Source: Cucumis sativus
Taxonomy: Eukaryota > Streptophyta > Magnoliopsida > Cucurbitales > Cucurbitaceae
Assembly: GCF_000004075.3 (NCBI RefSeq)
Contig: NC_026656.2
Location: forward strand, 62,001 to 126,000
Reading direction: 5' to 3'
DNA: 64,000 nucleotides
The notes beneath the pieces are model-generated. The model made no database searches and had not been told where the DNA came from. It saw only the letters and a program-made list of their open reading frames with translations. Below are positions 1 through 11,412 of this stretch, one piece after another. The position numbers and the translations under genes are program-made. Numbering within the stretch: position 1 is the first letter of the stretch; the number at the start of each line of letters is the position of its first letter.

Positions 1-1170
1 TAGCTTGTCTTCTCTTTTTGTCTGCTGCCTTTTTGTAGGACTGAGTTGATTCTTTTAGGTGGTTATGGACTTCTTCGTGTAAATTCTGAATCTTTTCTAC
101 CATCTTTTCTGCTTCTGAGCTAGTGTCAATAGTTGTGGGGAGTGATGCTAGGTCAAAGGTTGTTAGTCTTGGCTGTTTTGTGTATACGACCTCAAATGGA
201 CATTTGCCGGTTGATCTATTCTTCATATTGTTGAAGGCGAATTCTGACTGTGCAAGAGCTAAGTCCCACTGTTTTGGTTTGGATCCACTAAGACAGCATA
301 TTAAGTTGTCGACAGTTCTATTTGTAACTTCTGTTTGGCCATCTGTTTGAGGGTGTGATGTTGTGCTATATTTCATTCAAGGTTGTGTCAAATTTGCTCC
401 ATAATGTCTTCCAGAAATGGCTTAGGAACTTGACATCCCGATTAGAAACAATGGTCTTTGGTACTCCGTGCAGCCGAACTATCTCTCGACAGAATAAATT
501 AGCTATGTAGGTGGCATCATTTGACTTCTTACAAGCCACAAAGTGTGCCATTTTACTGAATCTGTCGACTACAACCATGACTCAGTCATACTGCCTTTGA
601 GTTTTTGGTAATCAGAGCCCGAAATCAATTGATAGATCTTCTCAAATGGAAATTGGGGTAGGTAATGGTGAGTACAGGCCTGCGTTTATACTTGAACCTT
701 TAGCTCTTTGGCAGATAGGGCACCTTTTAATAAAGTTGTTACAGTATCTTCTTAATTAAGGCCAGTAGTATCTCTTAAAGATTATTTCAAAAGTTTTATC
801 CTGCCCGAAGTGTCCAGCCAATCCTCCTGAATGAGCCTCTTTTAGTAGTGCTTCTAGAAGTGATGTGTGTGGGATACACAACTGATCTCCTTTGAATAGA
901 TATCCTTCCATTATATGGAAGTCTTCCGCCTTGGTGTAGTGGCTGCATTTGGTCCATGTCATGGCGAAGTCAACGTCTTCCCCATATAGGTTAGGTAAGT
1001 GTTTGAATGCCTCGATCTCCATGGATAGAATAGTGAGTAAGGAGCTCTTCCTGGATAGTGCATCTGCCACCTTGTTCTCCTTACCATTTTGGTGCCTAAT
1101 GACAAAGTCGAACCTTTGTAGGAAGGAGATCCATCGTGCGTGCATCCGAGTAATATTCTTTTGTGACTAG
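1..1170 (-). pseudogene. Ty3/gypsy integrase region, degraded, runs off the left edge
   Basis: Integrase inserts retrotransposon cDNA into the genome. The minus strand encodes the end of RNase H (motif KVADALSRK), then the integrase zinc-binding region with AHSGGLAGH and CPIC, then the catalytic core beginning near SIDFGL and continuing [13 protein letters not shown] and [14 protein letters not shown], and finally the HPQTDGQTEV segment close to the window start. The second catalytic Asp (NRD) and the Glu of QTE are readable. Stop codons interrupt the frame, for example TAA near 753-755 and TGA codons near 580-630, one standing where the family normally has Trp. The element continues beyond base 1, so its other LTR is not visible. 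Non-functional as read. Confidence 0.85.
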
Positions 1171-2250
1171 AGATCTTTCAAAGAGAAGCGGTTCGTTAGG
1201 AGTACAAATTCCCTGCATAGGAGGTAATGTTCCTACTGTTTGAGTGCTCGGACAAGGGCATAAAGCTCTTGTTCATAAGTGCTCCAGGACTGTCTTGTTG
1301 TGCTCAACTTCTTACTGAAGTATTCAATAGGGTGGCCTTGCTGTGATAACTCGGCTCCAATTCCGGTTCAGCAAGCATCAACAGCTACTTCAAAGGGTGA
1401 TGTGAAGTTCGACAACTGTAGAATAGGGCTGGAAGTTAGTCTTCTTTTTATCTCTTCAAAGCTCTGCTGTTGCTCTTCGTTCCACTTATAGTTCCCTTTC
1501 TTTAGGCAGTCGGTTAAGGGGGCCACTATTGAGCTGAAGTTTCTGATGAATCTTCTGTAAAAGGATGCCAAGCCAAGGAAGGCTTGTACCTCCTTGATGG
1601 AGGTTGGTATTGGCCAAGACTTTATGGCTTCTGTCTTCTTTGGTTCCATACCTACTTTTCCTTCTTTGATTACGAAGCCGAGAAAGACAATTTCCTTGGT
1701 GAGAATGTACGTTTCTTTGGATTAATGTACAGTTCAGTTTCGGCCAGGACTTGGAACAATTTTCTTAAGTGCTGAATGTGGTCTTCAGTACTATTGTTGT
1801 ACAAGAGGATGTCATCAAAGTAAACCACTATGAACTGGTTTAGAAACGAGCACCTGGTTCATCAACCTCATGAAGGTGCTCGGTGCATTGGATAAGCCAA
1901 AGGCCATCACCAACCATTCAAATAACCCTTCATTAGTTTTGAAGGTTGTCTTCCACTCGTCTCTGGGCCTGATTCTTATTTGGTGATAACCGCTTCTTAA
2001 GTCAACTTTTGAGAAGATGGTAGCTTTACCTAGTTGATCTAGTAAGTCTCCAATTCGAGTAATAGGAAATCGGTATTTTACAGTGATTCGGTTGATAGCC
2101 CTGCTGTCTACACACATACTTCAACTTCCGGCCTTAGGTGTGAGCAGTGTTGGCACAACACAAGGGCTTAGGCTAGGCTTCATGTGACCCTTTTTCAACA
2201 AGTCTTCAATGTGGTCATGTAAATTAAGTAGCGAGGCTCCTGGGGTAAGA
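1171..2250 (-). pseudogene. Ty3/gypsy reverse transcriptase and RNase H start, degraded
   Basis: Minus-strand reverse transcriptase of the same element. From about 2117 downward the frame reads [32 protein letters not shown] and [15 protein letters not shown], all standard Ty3/gypsy RT blocks. The catalytic box YFDDIL is present near 1825 but in another frame, so a frameshift lies between. Further down are YLG-connection and RNase H blocks (EVQAFLGLASFYRRFI, FEVAVDAC). The parts fall in at least three frames, so no polyprotein can be made without repair. RT copies the element's RNA into DNA in virus-like particles; here it is only a relic. Confidence 0.88.
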
Positions 2251-2302
2251 TCAATTTGGTGTTGGATTTCACGAATTGGTGGCAATCCTTGCAAGTCCTT
2301 CT

Positions 2303-2720
2303 TTAGGTGAGGAAATCTGCAAACAAGTTCTCTAATCTAGTCTCACCTTCTTTCTCCAGGGGTTTGTCAGCCACTACAAGTCCCAAAAGGTCTTGCTCCC
2401 TTTCTCTCAAGATCTTCTTCTCGCTCACTGTGATGAAGAGTTGTCCTTTTTTCTTCTGCTTTAGGCCTTCAGAGTTTTTCTTTGTTAATGGGAGTTGAAT
2501 TACTTTCCTTCCCATCCACTGGAACTCATAGGTGTTTTCCCTCCCCCTGTGTTTGGTTCGGGTGTCATGTTGCCACGGTCGGCCTAGGAGTAGATGGCAC
2601 ACGTCCATGTCTATAACGTCGCACACAATCTGGTCTTTGTAGCTACTTTCGATGGATAGGGGCACGGTGCAAATTTCATTGATTGTGGTCTCTCCTCCTT
2701 TCTTCACCCATCCTATTTTG
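2303..2720 (-). pseudogene. Ty3/gypsy protease-region remnant
   Basis: The minus strand reads YKDQIVCDVIDMDVCHLLLG followed by RPWQHDTRTKHRGRENTY, the plant gypsy protease/RT linker pattern (hydrophobic-DMD-CHLLLGRPW). Downstream it carries a Lys-rich stretch and the sequence leading into RT. The active-site DSG triad of the aspartic protease is not clearly visible upstream, because the gag-protease junction is disrupted by the duplicated segment beyond 2800. Short linker, no intact enzyme. Confidence 0.7.
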
Positions 2721-2759
2721 TAAGGATCAGGGTGAGGGTCTGTTTTTAGGCAGAGAATG

Positions 2760-3956
2760 GTCACAATCTTTATTGCTAAAAAGTTCTCACTGCTTCCACT
2801 ATCACTTATAATGTCCTCTATAGCCATGAGCCATGATTGTATGGGTGGTTTGCCGAATCTCTGTCTATTTATCTCCAATTGGTCCCACCATGTCAAGGCT
2901 CCTCCTCTCAATTTCAGAGCCACAAGTTCTCAGTGTTTTTTATCCAATCCAAGAAAGATTCTATATCCCGTTTACCATTATAGGTTGGGAGGTCAATTTT
3001 CATTTTGTAGTCGTGATGAATCTCTCGTCATGCTTTATGTCCTCTATAGCCGTGAGCCATGATTGTATGGGTGGTTTGCCCTATCTCTGTCTATTTATCT
3101 CCAATTGGTCCCACCATGCCGAGGCTCCTCTTCTCAATTTTAGAGCCACAAGTTCTTGGTGTTTTTTATCCAATCTAAGAAAGATTCGATATCCCGTTTA
3201 CCATTATAGGTTGGGAGGTTAATTTTCATTTTGTAGTGGTGATGAATCTCTCGTCATGCTTTATGTCCTCTATAGCCGTGAGCCATGATTGTATGAGTGG
3301 TTTGTCGAATCTATGTCTATTTATCTTCAATTGGTCCCACCATGCCGAGGCTCCTCCTTTCAATTTCAGAGCCATAAGTTCTCGGTGTTTTTTATCCAAT
3401 CCAAGAAAGATTTGATATCTCGTTTACCATTATAGGTTGGGAGGTCAATTTTCATTTTGTAGTCGTGATGAATCTCTCGTCATGCTTTATGTCCTCTATA
3501 GCCATAAGCCATTCGATATTCTCCGTTGTCGTTCCAAATATTTCCTTGGTCGTCGCCATTGGAAGAATCATAATCTTGCACGTTTTGCCACTCCTCGTCG
3601 TCATCTTGCTCATCATCGTCGGCGTGTCGTAGTGGGATTCCTCCTGGTCTCCTTCTTTGATCATTTCTTTGGTTGGGCCAGTTTCTAAGGTTCCTTTGAG
3701 CCCGTCAGCCACCTCTGTTTCCTGCCTTCCAGTCATAATCCTCGTTCCTTGTCGGTGCCGGTAGTTCATCCATTCTTTGGGTGAGTGAGTCTAAGTTGTC
3801 CATTACTTTGTTCATTTTGTCATGTAAATCTCCCAAGGAGTATTCGACGGCCAGCAAGCGTACAGTGGTGGTCCTTGGAGAGAGGGTGGCGGTCTCTTCC
3901 ACCTCTTCCTGCTCGCGGTTGTCCCCTGCGGCGGGGATTCTTCTCCGGCCAGCCAT
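2760..3956 (-). pseudogene. Ty3/gypsy gag with internal triplication
   Basis: Gag is the capsid-forming protein. A minus-strand frame opens with ATG at 3956 (MAGRRRIPAAGDNREQEEVE), about 20 bases past the primer-binding site, which makes this the natural start. It has a predicted coiled segment (LGDLHDKMNKVMDNLDSLTQ). The capsid domain ends in MALKLRGGALTWWDQLEINR, typical of Retrotrans_gag. Between them a 226-bp segment is present three times in a row. Because 226 is not a multiple of 3, each extra copy shifts the reading frame, and the gag cannot be read through. Frames also change near 3705-3769. Confidence 0.8.
2813..3490. repeat. 226-bp direct repeat, three copies in gag
   Basis: The string gtcctctatagcc begins at 2813, 3039, 3265 and 3491, spacing exactly 226 each time. 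The first three starts head full-length copies and the fourth is the resumption of unique gag sequence. Copies differ at scattered single bases (for example cc to cg and gt to at), so they have diverged after duplication. The repeat covers the segment encoding the WWDQL capsid motif. Confidence 0.93.
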
Positions 3957-3975
3957 CCGTCTGAGGATCAGGGCT

Positions 3976-3987
3976 GCTCTGATACCA
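3976..3987 (-). other. Primer-binding site for initiator tRNA-Met
   Basis: The minus strand reads TGGTATCAGAGC, the standard plant retrotransposon primer site complementary to the 3' end of initiator tRNA-Met. It sits five bases inside the LTR boundary, as expected, which fixes the element's orientation and the 5' LTR. Confidence 0.9.
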
Positions 3988-3992
3988 CTTGA

Positions 3993-4210
3993 TGTAATTC
4001 AAGTTGGACTTAGTTTTTCACAATGAATTCTCTGCCAATAATGGCTAAGAGATGGAGTATTTATTGAGGATTGTAAGTAGTTACAAGTAGATGAAATAAC
4101 TGTTTTTATGAAACAGTCTTAACTGCAGTCCTAACAGCTGAACAGTTTAATTGTTTAAAACTGTTTTACTAACTAACTACAGTTGTTTAGCCATGACATT
4201 CTATATTACA
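3993..4210 (-). repeat. 5' LTR of the minus-strand gypsy element
   Basis: On the minus strand the segment begins TGTAATATAG and ends GAATTACA, with matching TGTAAT/ATTACA termini. It ends five bases before the primer-binding site. At 218 bp it is a short LTR. A TATA-like AATAAATA lies on the minus strand around 4065. The partner LTR is outside the window, so no target duplication can be checked. Confidence 0.82.
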
Positions 4211-4623
4211 TCATAAACCTAACCAAGTTATTCAACCAAATTGGTGTTAGTTTCACGTAATCACGAAAAATAAAAATTTCTTGGTGGACTGGATGTTGTA
4301 TGGCCAAGTAAAAAAGAAAACCCAGCCATAATGGACGAGCCGCGAAGGTGAAAAACATAGGATATGTTTGAGAATGATTTTTTAGAGTTAAAATCACTCC
4401 GTATATGTTAGAAGCCACTCTGGCATGCCCTTAACTATTGAGAATCTTAATCAATTTAATGTTTGATTTAATACTTAAACCCGATTTTCATAGCACCAAA
4501 TTTGATTTTCAATGGCTAAAATGTGTTCCTCGGAGTAATTTTGGACATGACATGTGATTTTTATCATTTTAAAATGTTGCTATATACTTAATTATTTTGA
4601 ATCTAATTGTTACATTTGCAATT
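4211..4623. other. AT-rich intergenic stretch, nothing recognised
   Basis: No convincing coding frame, repeat or RNA gene is seen between the gypsy LTR and the truncated chromovirus copy. A short minus-strand frame here has no recognisable motif. Confidence 0.6.
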
Positions 4624-4984
4624 ATCCTATTTTTCACAAAGTTTTATGCTGGAAACTGATGCTTCGGGTGTGGGTATTGGGGCTGTCCTAATGCAAAATC
4701 AACGACCAGTGGCCTTTTTCAGTCAAGCTTTACCTATTACCCATAGGTTTAAGGCTGTTTATGAATGGGAACTTATGGCAATAGTGCTGGCTGTTAAAAA
4801 ATGGCGACCATATCTATTGGGTAAGCCTTTTGTGGTGCGTACAGATCAGAAAAGTTTGAAGTTTCTTCTTGAACAACGGGCTATCGGGGGAGAATATCAG
4901 AGATGGATCGCTAAACTATTGGGGTATGATTTTGTGATTGAGTACAAGAAAGGATTGGAAAACAAAGCGGCCGATGCCTTATAG
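4607..4984 (+). pseudogene. Copy A RNase H domain ending in a nonsense codon
   Basis: RNase H removes RNA from the RNA-DNA hybrid. The frame contains [18 protein letters not shown] (catalytic Asp in ETDAS), the [19 protein letters not shown] block, [15 protein letters not shown] and [17 protein letters not shown]. It then terminates at TAG (4982-4984) exactly where family members read Ser-Arg and continue into integrase. The first few residues before FSQSF are flanking DNA. The same TAG is in copy B. Confidence 0.88.
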
Positions 4985-5005
4985 AGATTACCACCGGTAT
5001 TTGAA

Positions 5006-6208
5006 TTGGGCCTCGTAAGTATTGTGGGCGGGCTAAACCCTTTGGTTTTCATCGGTCAAGTGGTTGGAAATGAATCTCTTAACAATATTCGATTGTCCTT
5101 GATAAATGGACAACCAGCTCCAGATGGATATTTGCTACAAGGAGGAGGATCACCTAATATTACTTTATTATTAGCTGAGTTCCATAACAGCCCGATAGGG
5201 GGACATCATGGTGCATTGAAAACATATCAAAGGCTAGCAAGGGAGGTCTATTGGCAAGGTATGAAAGCCCATATCCGCACCTATGTTGCTGAATGTTCCG
5301 TGTGTCAGCAAGCCAAATACTTGTCTTTAACTCCGGTTGGTTTCCTTCAAGCATTACCCATTCCGGACCGTGTGTGGGAAGATATTAGTATGGATTTTAT
5401 TGAGGGCCTCCACAAATCCGAGCGTTATGATGTTATATTGGTAGTTGTGGATCGTCTTTCCAAGTATGCACATTTCATTCCCTTGAAACATCCATTTGGT
5501 GCAAAAGTGGTTGCTGCTGTTTTTATGCGAGAGATTATTCGTTTGCATGGATGCCCCCGAAGTATAGTGTCGGATCGTGATCGTATTTTCACAAGTCTAT
5601 TCTGGGAAGAGTTGTGGAGGTTGTTGGAAACTCAGTTGAGACGAAGCACCACTTACCACCCCCAAACGGATGGTCAAACAGAAGTTGTCAATCGAGGGGT
5701 GGAGACGTATCTACGGTGTTTTGCTATGAACACACCTAAACGGTGGGTTAAATGGCTAGCTTGGGTTGAATTGAGCTATAATACAACAGTCCGTACAACC
5801 ATATTGATGACCCCCTTCGAGGCCCTCTATGGGCGACCACCCCCCTCTATATTACCGTATGTGAAGGGCTCAAGTCGGGTGAATGAAGTAGACCATTTGA
5901 TGAAAGAAAGAGATGAAATTTTGGGTGTTTTGAAGGCCAATTTACTGAAAGCACAGCAGCGAATGGTCAAATATGCTAATGCTAAAAGACGGGAGGTGCA
6001 GTTTGAGGTTCATGATTGGGTTTATGTGAAGTTACGCCCTTACCAACAGTCCTCTCTCAGCCGTTTTAAGCACCCCAAATTGGCCCCAAGATTCATTGGT
6101 CCATTTATGATCGTGGCACGAATTGGTTTCGTTGCATACCGTTTGGCCTTTCCCAAGGAATCGCTTATACACCCATCTTTCATGTTTCTGTTCTTCGCAA
6201 GGTCGTGA
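5006..6208 (+). pseudogene. Copy A integrase, 400-residue open frame
   Basis: Longest open frame in the window. The zinc-binding part has H60, H67/H68, C97 and C100 (ECSVC). The catalytic core has D130 in SMDF, D190 in SIVSDRDRIF and E226 in TDGQTEVVNR, giving a D,D-35-E arrangement with all three residues present. A C-terminal region (FEVHDWVYVKLRPY, APRFIGPFMIV) follows. A one-base loss relative to copy B near 6170 moves the end of the frame off the chromodomain, so it ends at 6208 with an aberrant tail. Upstream it is separated from RNase H by the shared TAG. Not independently functional. Confidence 0.88.
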
Positions 6209-6513
6209 GTTCAAACAGGCCATTATTCCCAATTCCAAAAGATTTGGCTGCTGATTTGTCTATGCAAGTGTCTCCAGTAGAAGTATTGGGAGTTCACAAA
6301 ACAATAGAAAAGGAGGATAACTTAGAAGTTTTGATTCGTTGGAGTGAGGGGACACTTGAAAGTGCAACATGGGAACAAGCTGCTCTTATTCAAGAACAGT
6401 TTCCTGAATTCCACCTTGAGGACAAGGTGGCTCTTTGGGGGGCGGATAATGATAGACCTCCCATAGTAAACGTGTATTCCCGTAGAGACAAGAATAGGAA
6501 GAAGAAAGAATGA
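6205..6513 (+). pseudogene. Copy A chromodomain tail
   Basis: This frame gives VLGVHKTIEKEDNLEVLIRW, then a Ser-Glu-Gly linker, ATWE and FPEFHLEDKVALW, the chromodomain fold that ends chromovirus integrases and steers insertion by binding modified histones. Aromatic residues of the cage region are partly conserved (W in LIRW and ATWE). It is intact to the final DKNRKKKE and stop at 6511-6513, but cut off from the integrase by the upstream frameshift. Confidence 0.82.
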
Positions 6514-6674
6514 TTGAGAGTTAGTTGGTATTTTTCTATTTGTGTGGGCCCTTAGGAATGTGTTTGTTAGAGTGGGGCCAAGTATTTTGTTATTTCTCTG
6601 AGCAATTACTTAAGTGTCTTGAGTGGGAGGGTATGGGTATCTTTTTGGACATATGATGGAATTAAAGAGCTCAC

Positions 6675-7772
6675 CTGTCTTAAAATAACGATCAGGCATC
6701 TGATGTCCTTTAACGATAGTGGCTTCTCCTGCTCATAAAACTCCTCATTGTCAATTATTATGAGCATGTGCCTGATTGATAAGGAAAGAAGTGATCAGGA
6801 CATGCCGAATCTTATAACATACCATATAATTATATAACATCAGATGAGGAATTAAAGCAAAATTCAAAAGTAGAGGAACAGGAATAAAGAAGATAATCTT
6901 ACTTGTACACAGGACAAAAAAACAGCCAAAGGTAATAGCCAACCAGGTGCATCTCCTGATAAATATGCCAATTTCTCTGAAAAGGATGACCATTTTTTAT
7001 TCTCGTGGCACTTTTTAATAAAACTCCAGAGTACTGGAACTAACTCCATTCTGTATGCTAGAATAGTCATAATTTTTTATGTCCCACACCAAGTTGTACT
7101 TAAAAAGATCTTTTCAAAAAAAATCTATAGAGTTTTTTTTTTTTTTTTAAATGAAGTACATGCATGTTATGTTTCTCGTTATTGAGAAAACATGACCTTT
7201 AAACCATTACTAACGCCATTATATCCAAACAGCAAGGTACACAAACCTAGTAGAGGATGACACATGCAACTTTGTCCATTGGGTAGAGAGAGGTGTGAAA
7301 TGTGAATGTCCGCCACAGTAAAGGAAGAGTAAGAATTTGAGAGGAGAAACTCCAATTGGGATCAACACGTGGGCAACAACATGGCTTCTTACCAACATGA
7401 GAACTCAAAAGAGACAGCAGATGTTCTAGAGAAGCCAATGATCTCTTGGAATGTGAATTTGCACTTTCCTGCAATAGTTTGAGTGTGAATTAGTTCTCTG
7501 AAAACACCTGCAGAGGATAATCCACGGCAAAATAGAATATCTATAAAAAAAAACCACTTGCAAGTAGAAGAAAAAGGAAGTACATTTATACCTTCCCTGT
7601 CAAAGTGATATCCCTAATCAACGCATATGCATTTCTTTCCAGGAAGTAACCAACAATTTTACAAACCCATGGGAGTTCAGGTTGTAATAAGAAAATAATT
7701 GTGTCTAACAATAGAGTTGCAGGTGTGTTAGAGTTCACAGGTGCAGCCAAAAGTTGATTCCTCAATTGGTTT
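6675..7772 (-). pseudogene. UPL6: UPL6-like HECT ubiquitin ligase, four middle exons
   Basis: UPL6 is a HECT-type E3 ubiquitin ligase of about 1,030 residues. The minus strand has four exon-like blocks with GT/AG borders. 7592-7772 has LPWVCKIVGYFLERNAYALI. 7247-7468 has CCCPRVDPNWSFSSQILTLP. About 6903-7073 has MTILAYRMELVPVLW and KKCHENKKWSS and GDAPGWLLPLAVF. 6675-6771 has HMLIIIDNEEFYEQEKPLSL. All match the region before the HECT domain. One extra T in a T-run near 6915 breaks the frame. About 170 residues expected between the second and third blocks are missing. The next exon is cut off by chromovirus copy A. Confidence 0.83.
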
Positions 7773-8404
7773 CTATCAAGAACAACATCAAGTAAGAATA
7801 ATTCAGAGGAAAAATAAAGACAACTTATCATATATATAAATAAGATTAGTCTGAATTCGTTAGCTGAAGGTAAAAAAACCTTTATGTCAATTATATATAT
7901 CTGAACAAAATCTAAGAAATATATCACTTTTCAACAAAAGAAATATATCATATACAATTAAAGGATCATAGCATAGAAAGCCAACAAAATCAACAATGAT
8001 AGATCAAACATCTGTTTTTCCATTCAAAACGTTAAAAAGGATAAGTTTTTAATAAGGAATGTTGAAATGGAAAAAACTAATTACCTATTATGGTGTACAG
8101 TCTGGATGCAAGCATATGCAAATTTCTTAACTCTCTAATCCACTAAGGCCTTGTTAAGTACATAATCCTTGCTAGCGAAAATGCTCAACATATCCCCTAT
8201 ATATGTAAGAGAGAGAAAGGTAAGAAAGTACTAACACTAAGAGATATGTGCTATCAATTAGAACACTTTAAGATGATATTATCAATTAGAAAACCAAGCA
8301 TAAAGCAACATAAGGGAAAATAACAAACAAGGGCACCACAGTGGTTCAGAAACCAATCAATATTTTCATTTGTCACTTTTATAATAATTTCCCAAGGGAA
8401 AATC
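7773..8404. other. AT-rich, no gene recognised
   Basis: Contains homopolymer runs and short A/T repeats, probably degraded intron or intergenic DNA next to the UPL6 exons. No further UPL6 exon or TE motif is recognised. Confidence 0.5.
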
Positions 8405-9915
8405 CTCATAACAAGCCTCGTTTTCCCCCTACTATGGAACGGGGAGGATTCCTCCTCTTTTCAAAGCCCTCGTCAAACTCAATGCTAAGTTTGACTGCTC
8501 CCTTCGGAGTGACAACAAGCCTTGTTTTCCCCCTAATGTGGATCGGGGAGGATTCCTCCTCTTTTCAAAGCCCTCATCAAACTCGATGCTAAGTTTAGAA
8601 CGCTAAGAGTAGGTGGTTTGGTTTTGGTTAGGCCAAAAGTAAAGTTTTCTGCTAAAAGCTCTGATAGTTAGGGAACTCAACACATTCTACTTGACCGAAC
8701 CAAGTTGGCTCTTTGTTTTTTTATGGGATTTTTCTAATGTATATTGCATGTGTTGTTTGTTTTTTTATAGCTCTTGATTGTCTAACCTTTTTACGTTTTG
8801 CATTTGCAAGTCTCTCTTTTGTTTCTTTGGTATGCAATGTGGTAACAAGGTCTTGCTAGAACCGGTGGGCTAACCTTTCTATGGTTCTAAACTTAGTTTC
8901 TAAGTTTGACTGCTCCCTTCGGAGTGACAACAAGCCTCGTTTTCCCCCTACTATGGAACGGGGAGGATTCCTCCTCTTTTCAAAGCCCTCGTCAAACTCA
9001 ATGCTAAGTTTGACTGCTCCCTTCGGAGTGACAACAAGCCTTGTTTTCCCCTAATGTGGATCGGGGAGGATTCCTCCTCTTTTCAAAGCCCTCATCAAAC
9101 TCGATGCTAAGTTTAGAACGCTAAGAGTAGGTGGTTTGGTTTTGGTTAGGCCAAAAGTAAAGTTTTCTGCTAAAAGCTCTGATAGTTAGGGAACTCAACA
9201 CATTCTACTTGACCGAACCAAGTTGGCTCTTTGCTTTTTTTATGGGATTTTTCTAATGTATATTGCATGTGTTGTTTGTTTTTTTATAGCTCTTGATTGT
9301 CTAACCTTTTTACGTTTTGCATTTGCAAGTCTCTCTTTTGTTTCTTTGGTATGCAATGTGGTAACAAGGTCTTGCTAGAACCGGTGGGCTAACCTTTCTA
9401 TGGTTCTAAACTTAGTTTCTAAGTTTGACTGCTCCCTTCGGAGTGACAACAAGCCTCGTTTTCCCCCTACTATGGAACGGGGAGGATTCCTCCTCTTTTC
9501 AAAGCCCTCGTCAAACTCAATGCTAAGTTTGACTGCTCCCTTCGAAGTGACAACAAGCCTTGTTTTCCCCCTAATGTGGATCGGGGAGGATTCCTCCTCT
9601 TTTCAAAGCCCTCATCAAACTCGATGCTATGTTTAGAACGCTAAGAGTAGGTAGTCTGGTTTTGGTTAGGCCAAAAGTGAAGTTTTCCCCCATTTTTTAT
9701 GGGTTTTTCTAATGTATATTGGATATGTTGTTTGATTTTTTTTATAGCTCTTGATTGTCTTACTGTTTTATGTTTTGCATTGTCAAGTCTCTCTTTTCTT
9801 TCTTTGGTATGCAATGTGGTAACTAGGCCTTGCTAGAACCGGTGGGCTAACCTTTCTATGGTTCTACATTTAGTTACTAATTAAGTTTGATTGCTCCCTT
9901 CGAAGTGACAATAAG
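8405..9915. repeat. 519-bp tandem repeat, about three copies with nested duplication
   Basis: The string caagcctcgttttcccc recurs at 8412, 8931 and 9450, spacing 519 bases. Each unit holds two diverged about 103-bp subrepeats beginning aagtttgactgctccc (for example 8902 and 9005; 9421 and about 9525). The first copy lacks its left end. The last copy has lost about 80 bases after gaagttttccccc near 9690 and fades out near 9915. A related block in inverse orientation is at 38330-38768. Short open frames here are products of the repeat and have no recognised domain. Confidence 0.92.
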
Positions 9916-10129
9916 TTTTGTTAATGTCGACCCTTTTCTAAAGGGATTTAGTTCATTGTGGCTAGACAAGAGGCTTCTAACTCATGTTTGACAAGACAAA
10001 TTTGTTAAAACCATCCCAGTTTCTAAAGAGTGCCTCCTATCCTTTTTTACTCTATCTAGGCTAGGTTTGGACTAAGTGCATCATAGGTAAGTCACGACAA
10101 AGCAACAAAGGAAGACAAAGCTAGAAAAG

Positions 10130-10500
10130 TATCCATGCACTTATTTATTATACATGCAATCAAGCATTCACAACACACATACCATTTTCTCAATCATGCA
10201 TTCACATCTCAATAAGAAATAGCTAAAAGGAGCTTAAAACAAAAAAGACAGCAGCTTATGCTCAAATTTCAGCACATATACTCATCAAAATTCAGAATTT
10301 CACATCATAAACCCGAGCTCAGTGCTCAAGGGTTGCCAATCATGCTTTTTATGCAAGATCTAATTAAGCTAAGAAGGTATAATGCTCATTATTGTATGGA
10401 AAGAATTCTGAAAATTTTGAAATTTGGGCAAAATTTGAACCCCCAAGTTTACACTAAACATGCAAGCTAAGCAAGCTATTACCCACACCCACTCAAAAAA
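10130..10500 (-). repeat. LTR/polypurine boundary of another gypsy-type element (fragment)
   Basis: The minus strand carries gagtgggtgtgggtaatagc, a polypurine tract followed by the start of an LTR-like sequence. The same sequence in opposite orientation is at 33440-33650, and a related one at 28680-28900. Three dispersed copies with a common purine-rich boundary suggest the 3' end of a Tat/Athila-like family. The lineage name is inference; no coding part is attached. Confidence 0.42.
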
Positions 10501-11412
10501 TTGCTTTTTCTGTCCTAAAAGCTTTTGAAAATCAAAGTAAATGGAGAAAAATAAGGGGGGAACTTTGGACTCCCTGGAAGGATCGACATCCTTGACTTTT
10601 GTTTGAAGCTTGCATGGATAAACCTTTTCATTCCTTTTTCATTGATTATTCATCCTTGTTCCTGAAAATCAAAGGAAATTCTCTCAATTTTATATATTAC
10701 TAAAATTAGGATACATATAAGTCTTAACTAGTCTAATAGCACCCTCCATTCATCTTCCCCTACACTGGCTATGGTATCAAAATTTTCAATTAAGTAATAC
10801 GTCTACTAACGAACTTGAAAACAAAACACATCACACTAAAAAACACAAACATCACTTTAACCCAACAGAAGCAACTCTTTTTACCCTTGCACTCACTATC
10901 ACATTACTATCATGTTTGTCAACTGTCAAACTAACTCTTTTAAGTTATTTAGTGTGACTACAAAGTTATGAACACCATAATCTTAATTAAAACCTTTTAA
11001 TAAATAAATGCCAAGTTACTACTCAAGAATGGCAAGGAATTCAAAAAACATGACAGCTATCCTAATTGGTTGAAAATGAGAAAAAGAAAGTTAGCCAGAC
11101 AACCTGTTTGGACTACAAAGCCAGCAGATATGATTCCTCAAATTTGACCATTCACTCTCCATACTCTACAAGTCTTCAAGCACATGATGCTGCCTACTTT
11201 CAGATGAGCAACATCATTCCGATCTTAACAGTCAGAAGAGCAAATCAAATCAATCCTAGCATATTCACAAATCACAACTAAAAAGTACAAACATTACAAA
11301 ATAAAACATGCAGCGATATCAACAAGCATTCTGATAAATAATTAGCCAATTAATTGACATTACAAAATAAATAAAGAAAAACAAGCATTCTGATATTTTT
11401 CTATTTGTGCGG
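10501..11412. other. AT-rich intergenic stretch
   Basis: No recognisable gene. A small local duplication of acaagcattctgat occurs near 11322 and 11380. The last 20 bases (gatatttttctatttgtg from about 11394) match the sequence found at 13885 after copy B's chromodomain, which marks a recombination junction and not a gene. Confidence 0.5.

Larger units (their letters stand above)
4624..6643 (+). mobile_element. Chromovirus fragment, copy A (RNase H to 3' UTR, no LTR)
   Basis: A 2.0-kb piece nearly identical to about 11980-14000. It starts abruptly inside RNase H and stops a few bases after the purine-rich run gagtgggagggtatggg (about 6620-6637), the polypurine tract. No LTR or target duplication flanks it, so it is a truncated or secondarily copied fragment and not a clean insertion. 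UPL6 intron sequence follows on the right. Confidence 0.88.

Noticed and set aside
949..1170. Plus-strand open frames over the left gypsy element
   Set aside because: They are antisense to clear minus-strand pol sequence and have no motifs of their own.
5006..6208. 400-residue integrase as a domesticated host gene
   Set aside because: Its ends are set by the TAG and a frameshift shared with or explained by copy B. The N-terminus is not a real start and the C-terminus is aberrant.
8341..9636. Open frames within the 519-bp repeat
   Set aside because: Same peptide recurs only because the DNA is repeated; no known domain and no splice structure.
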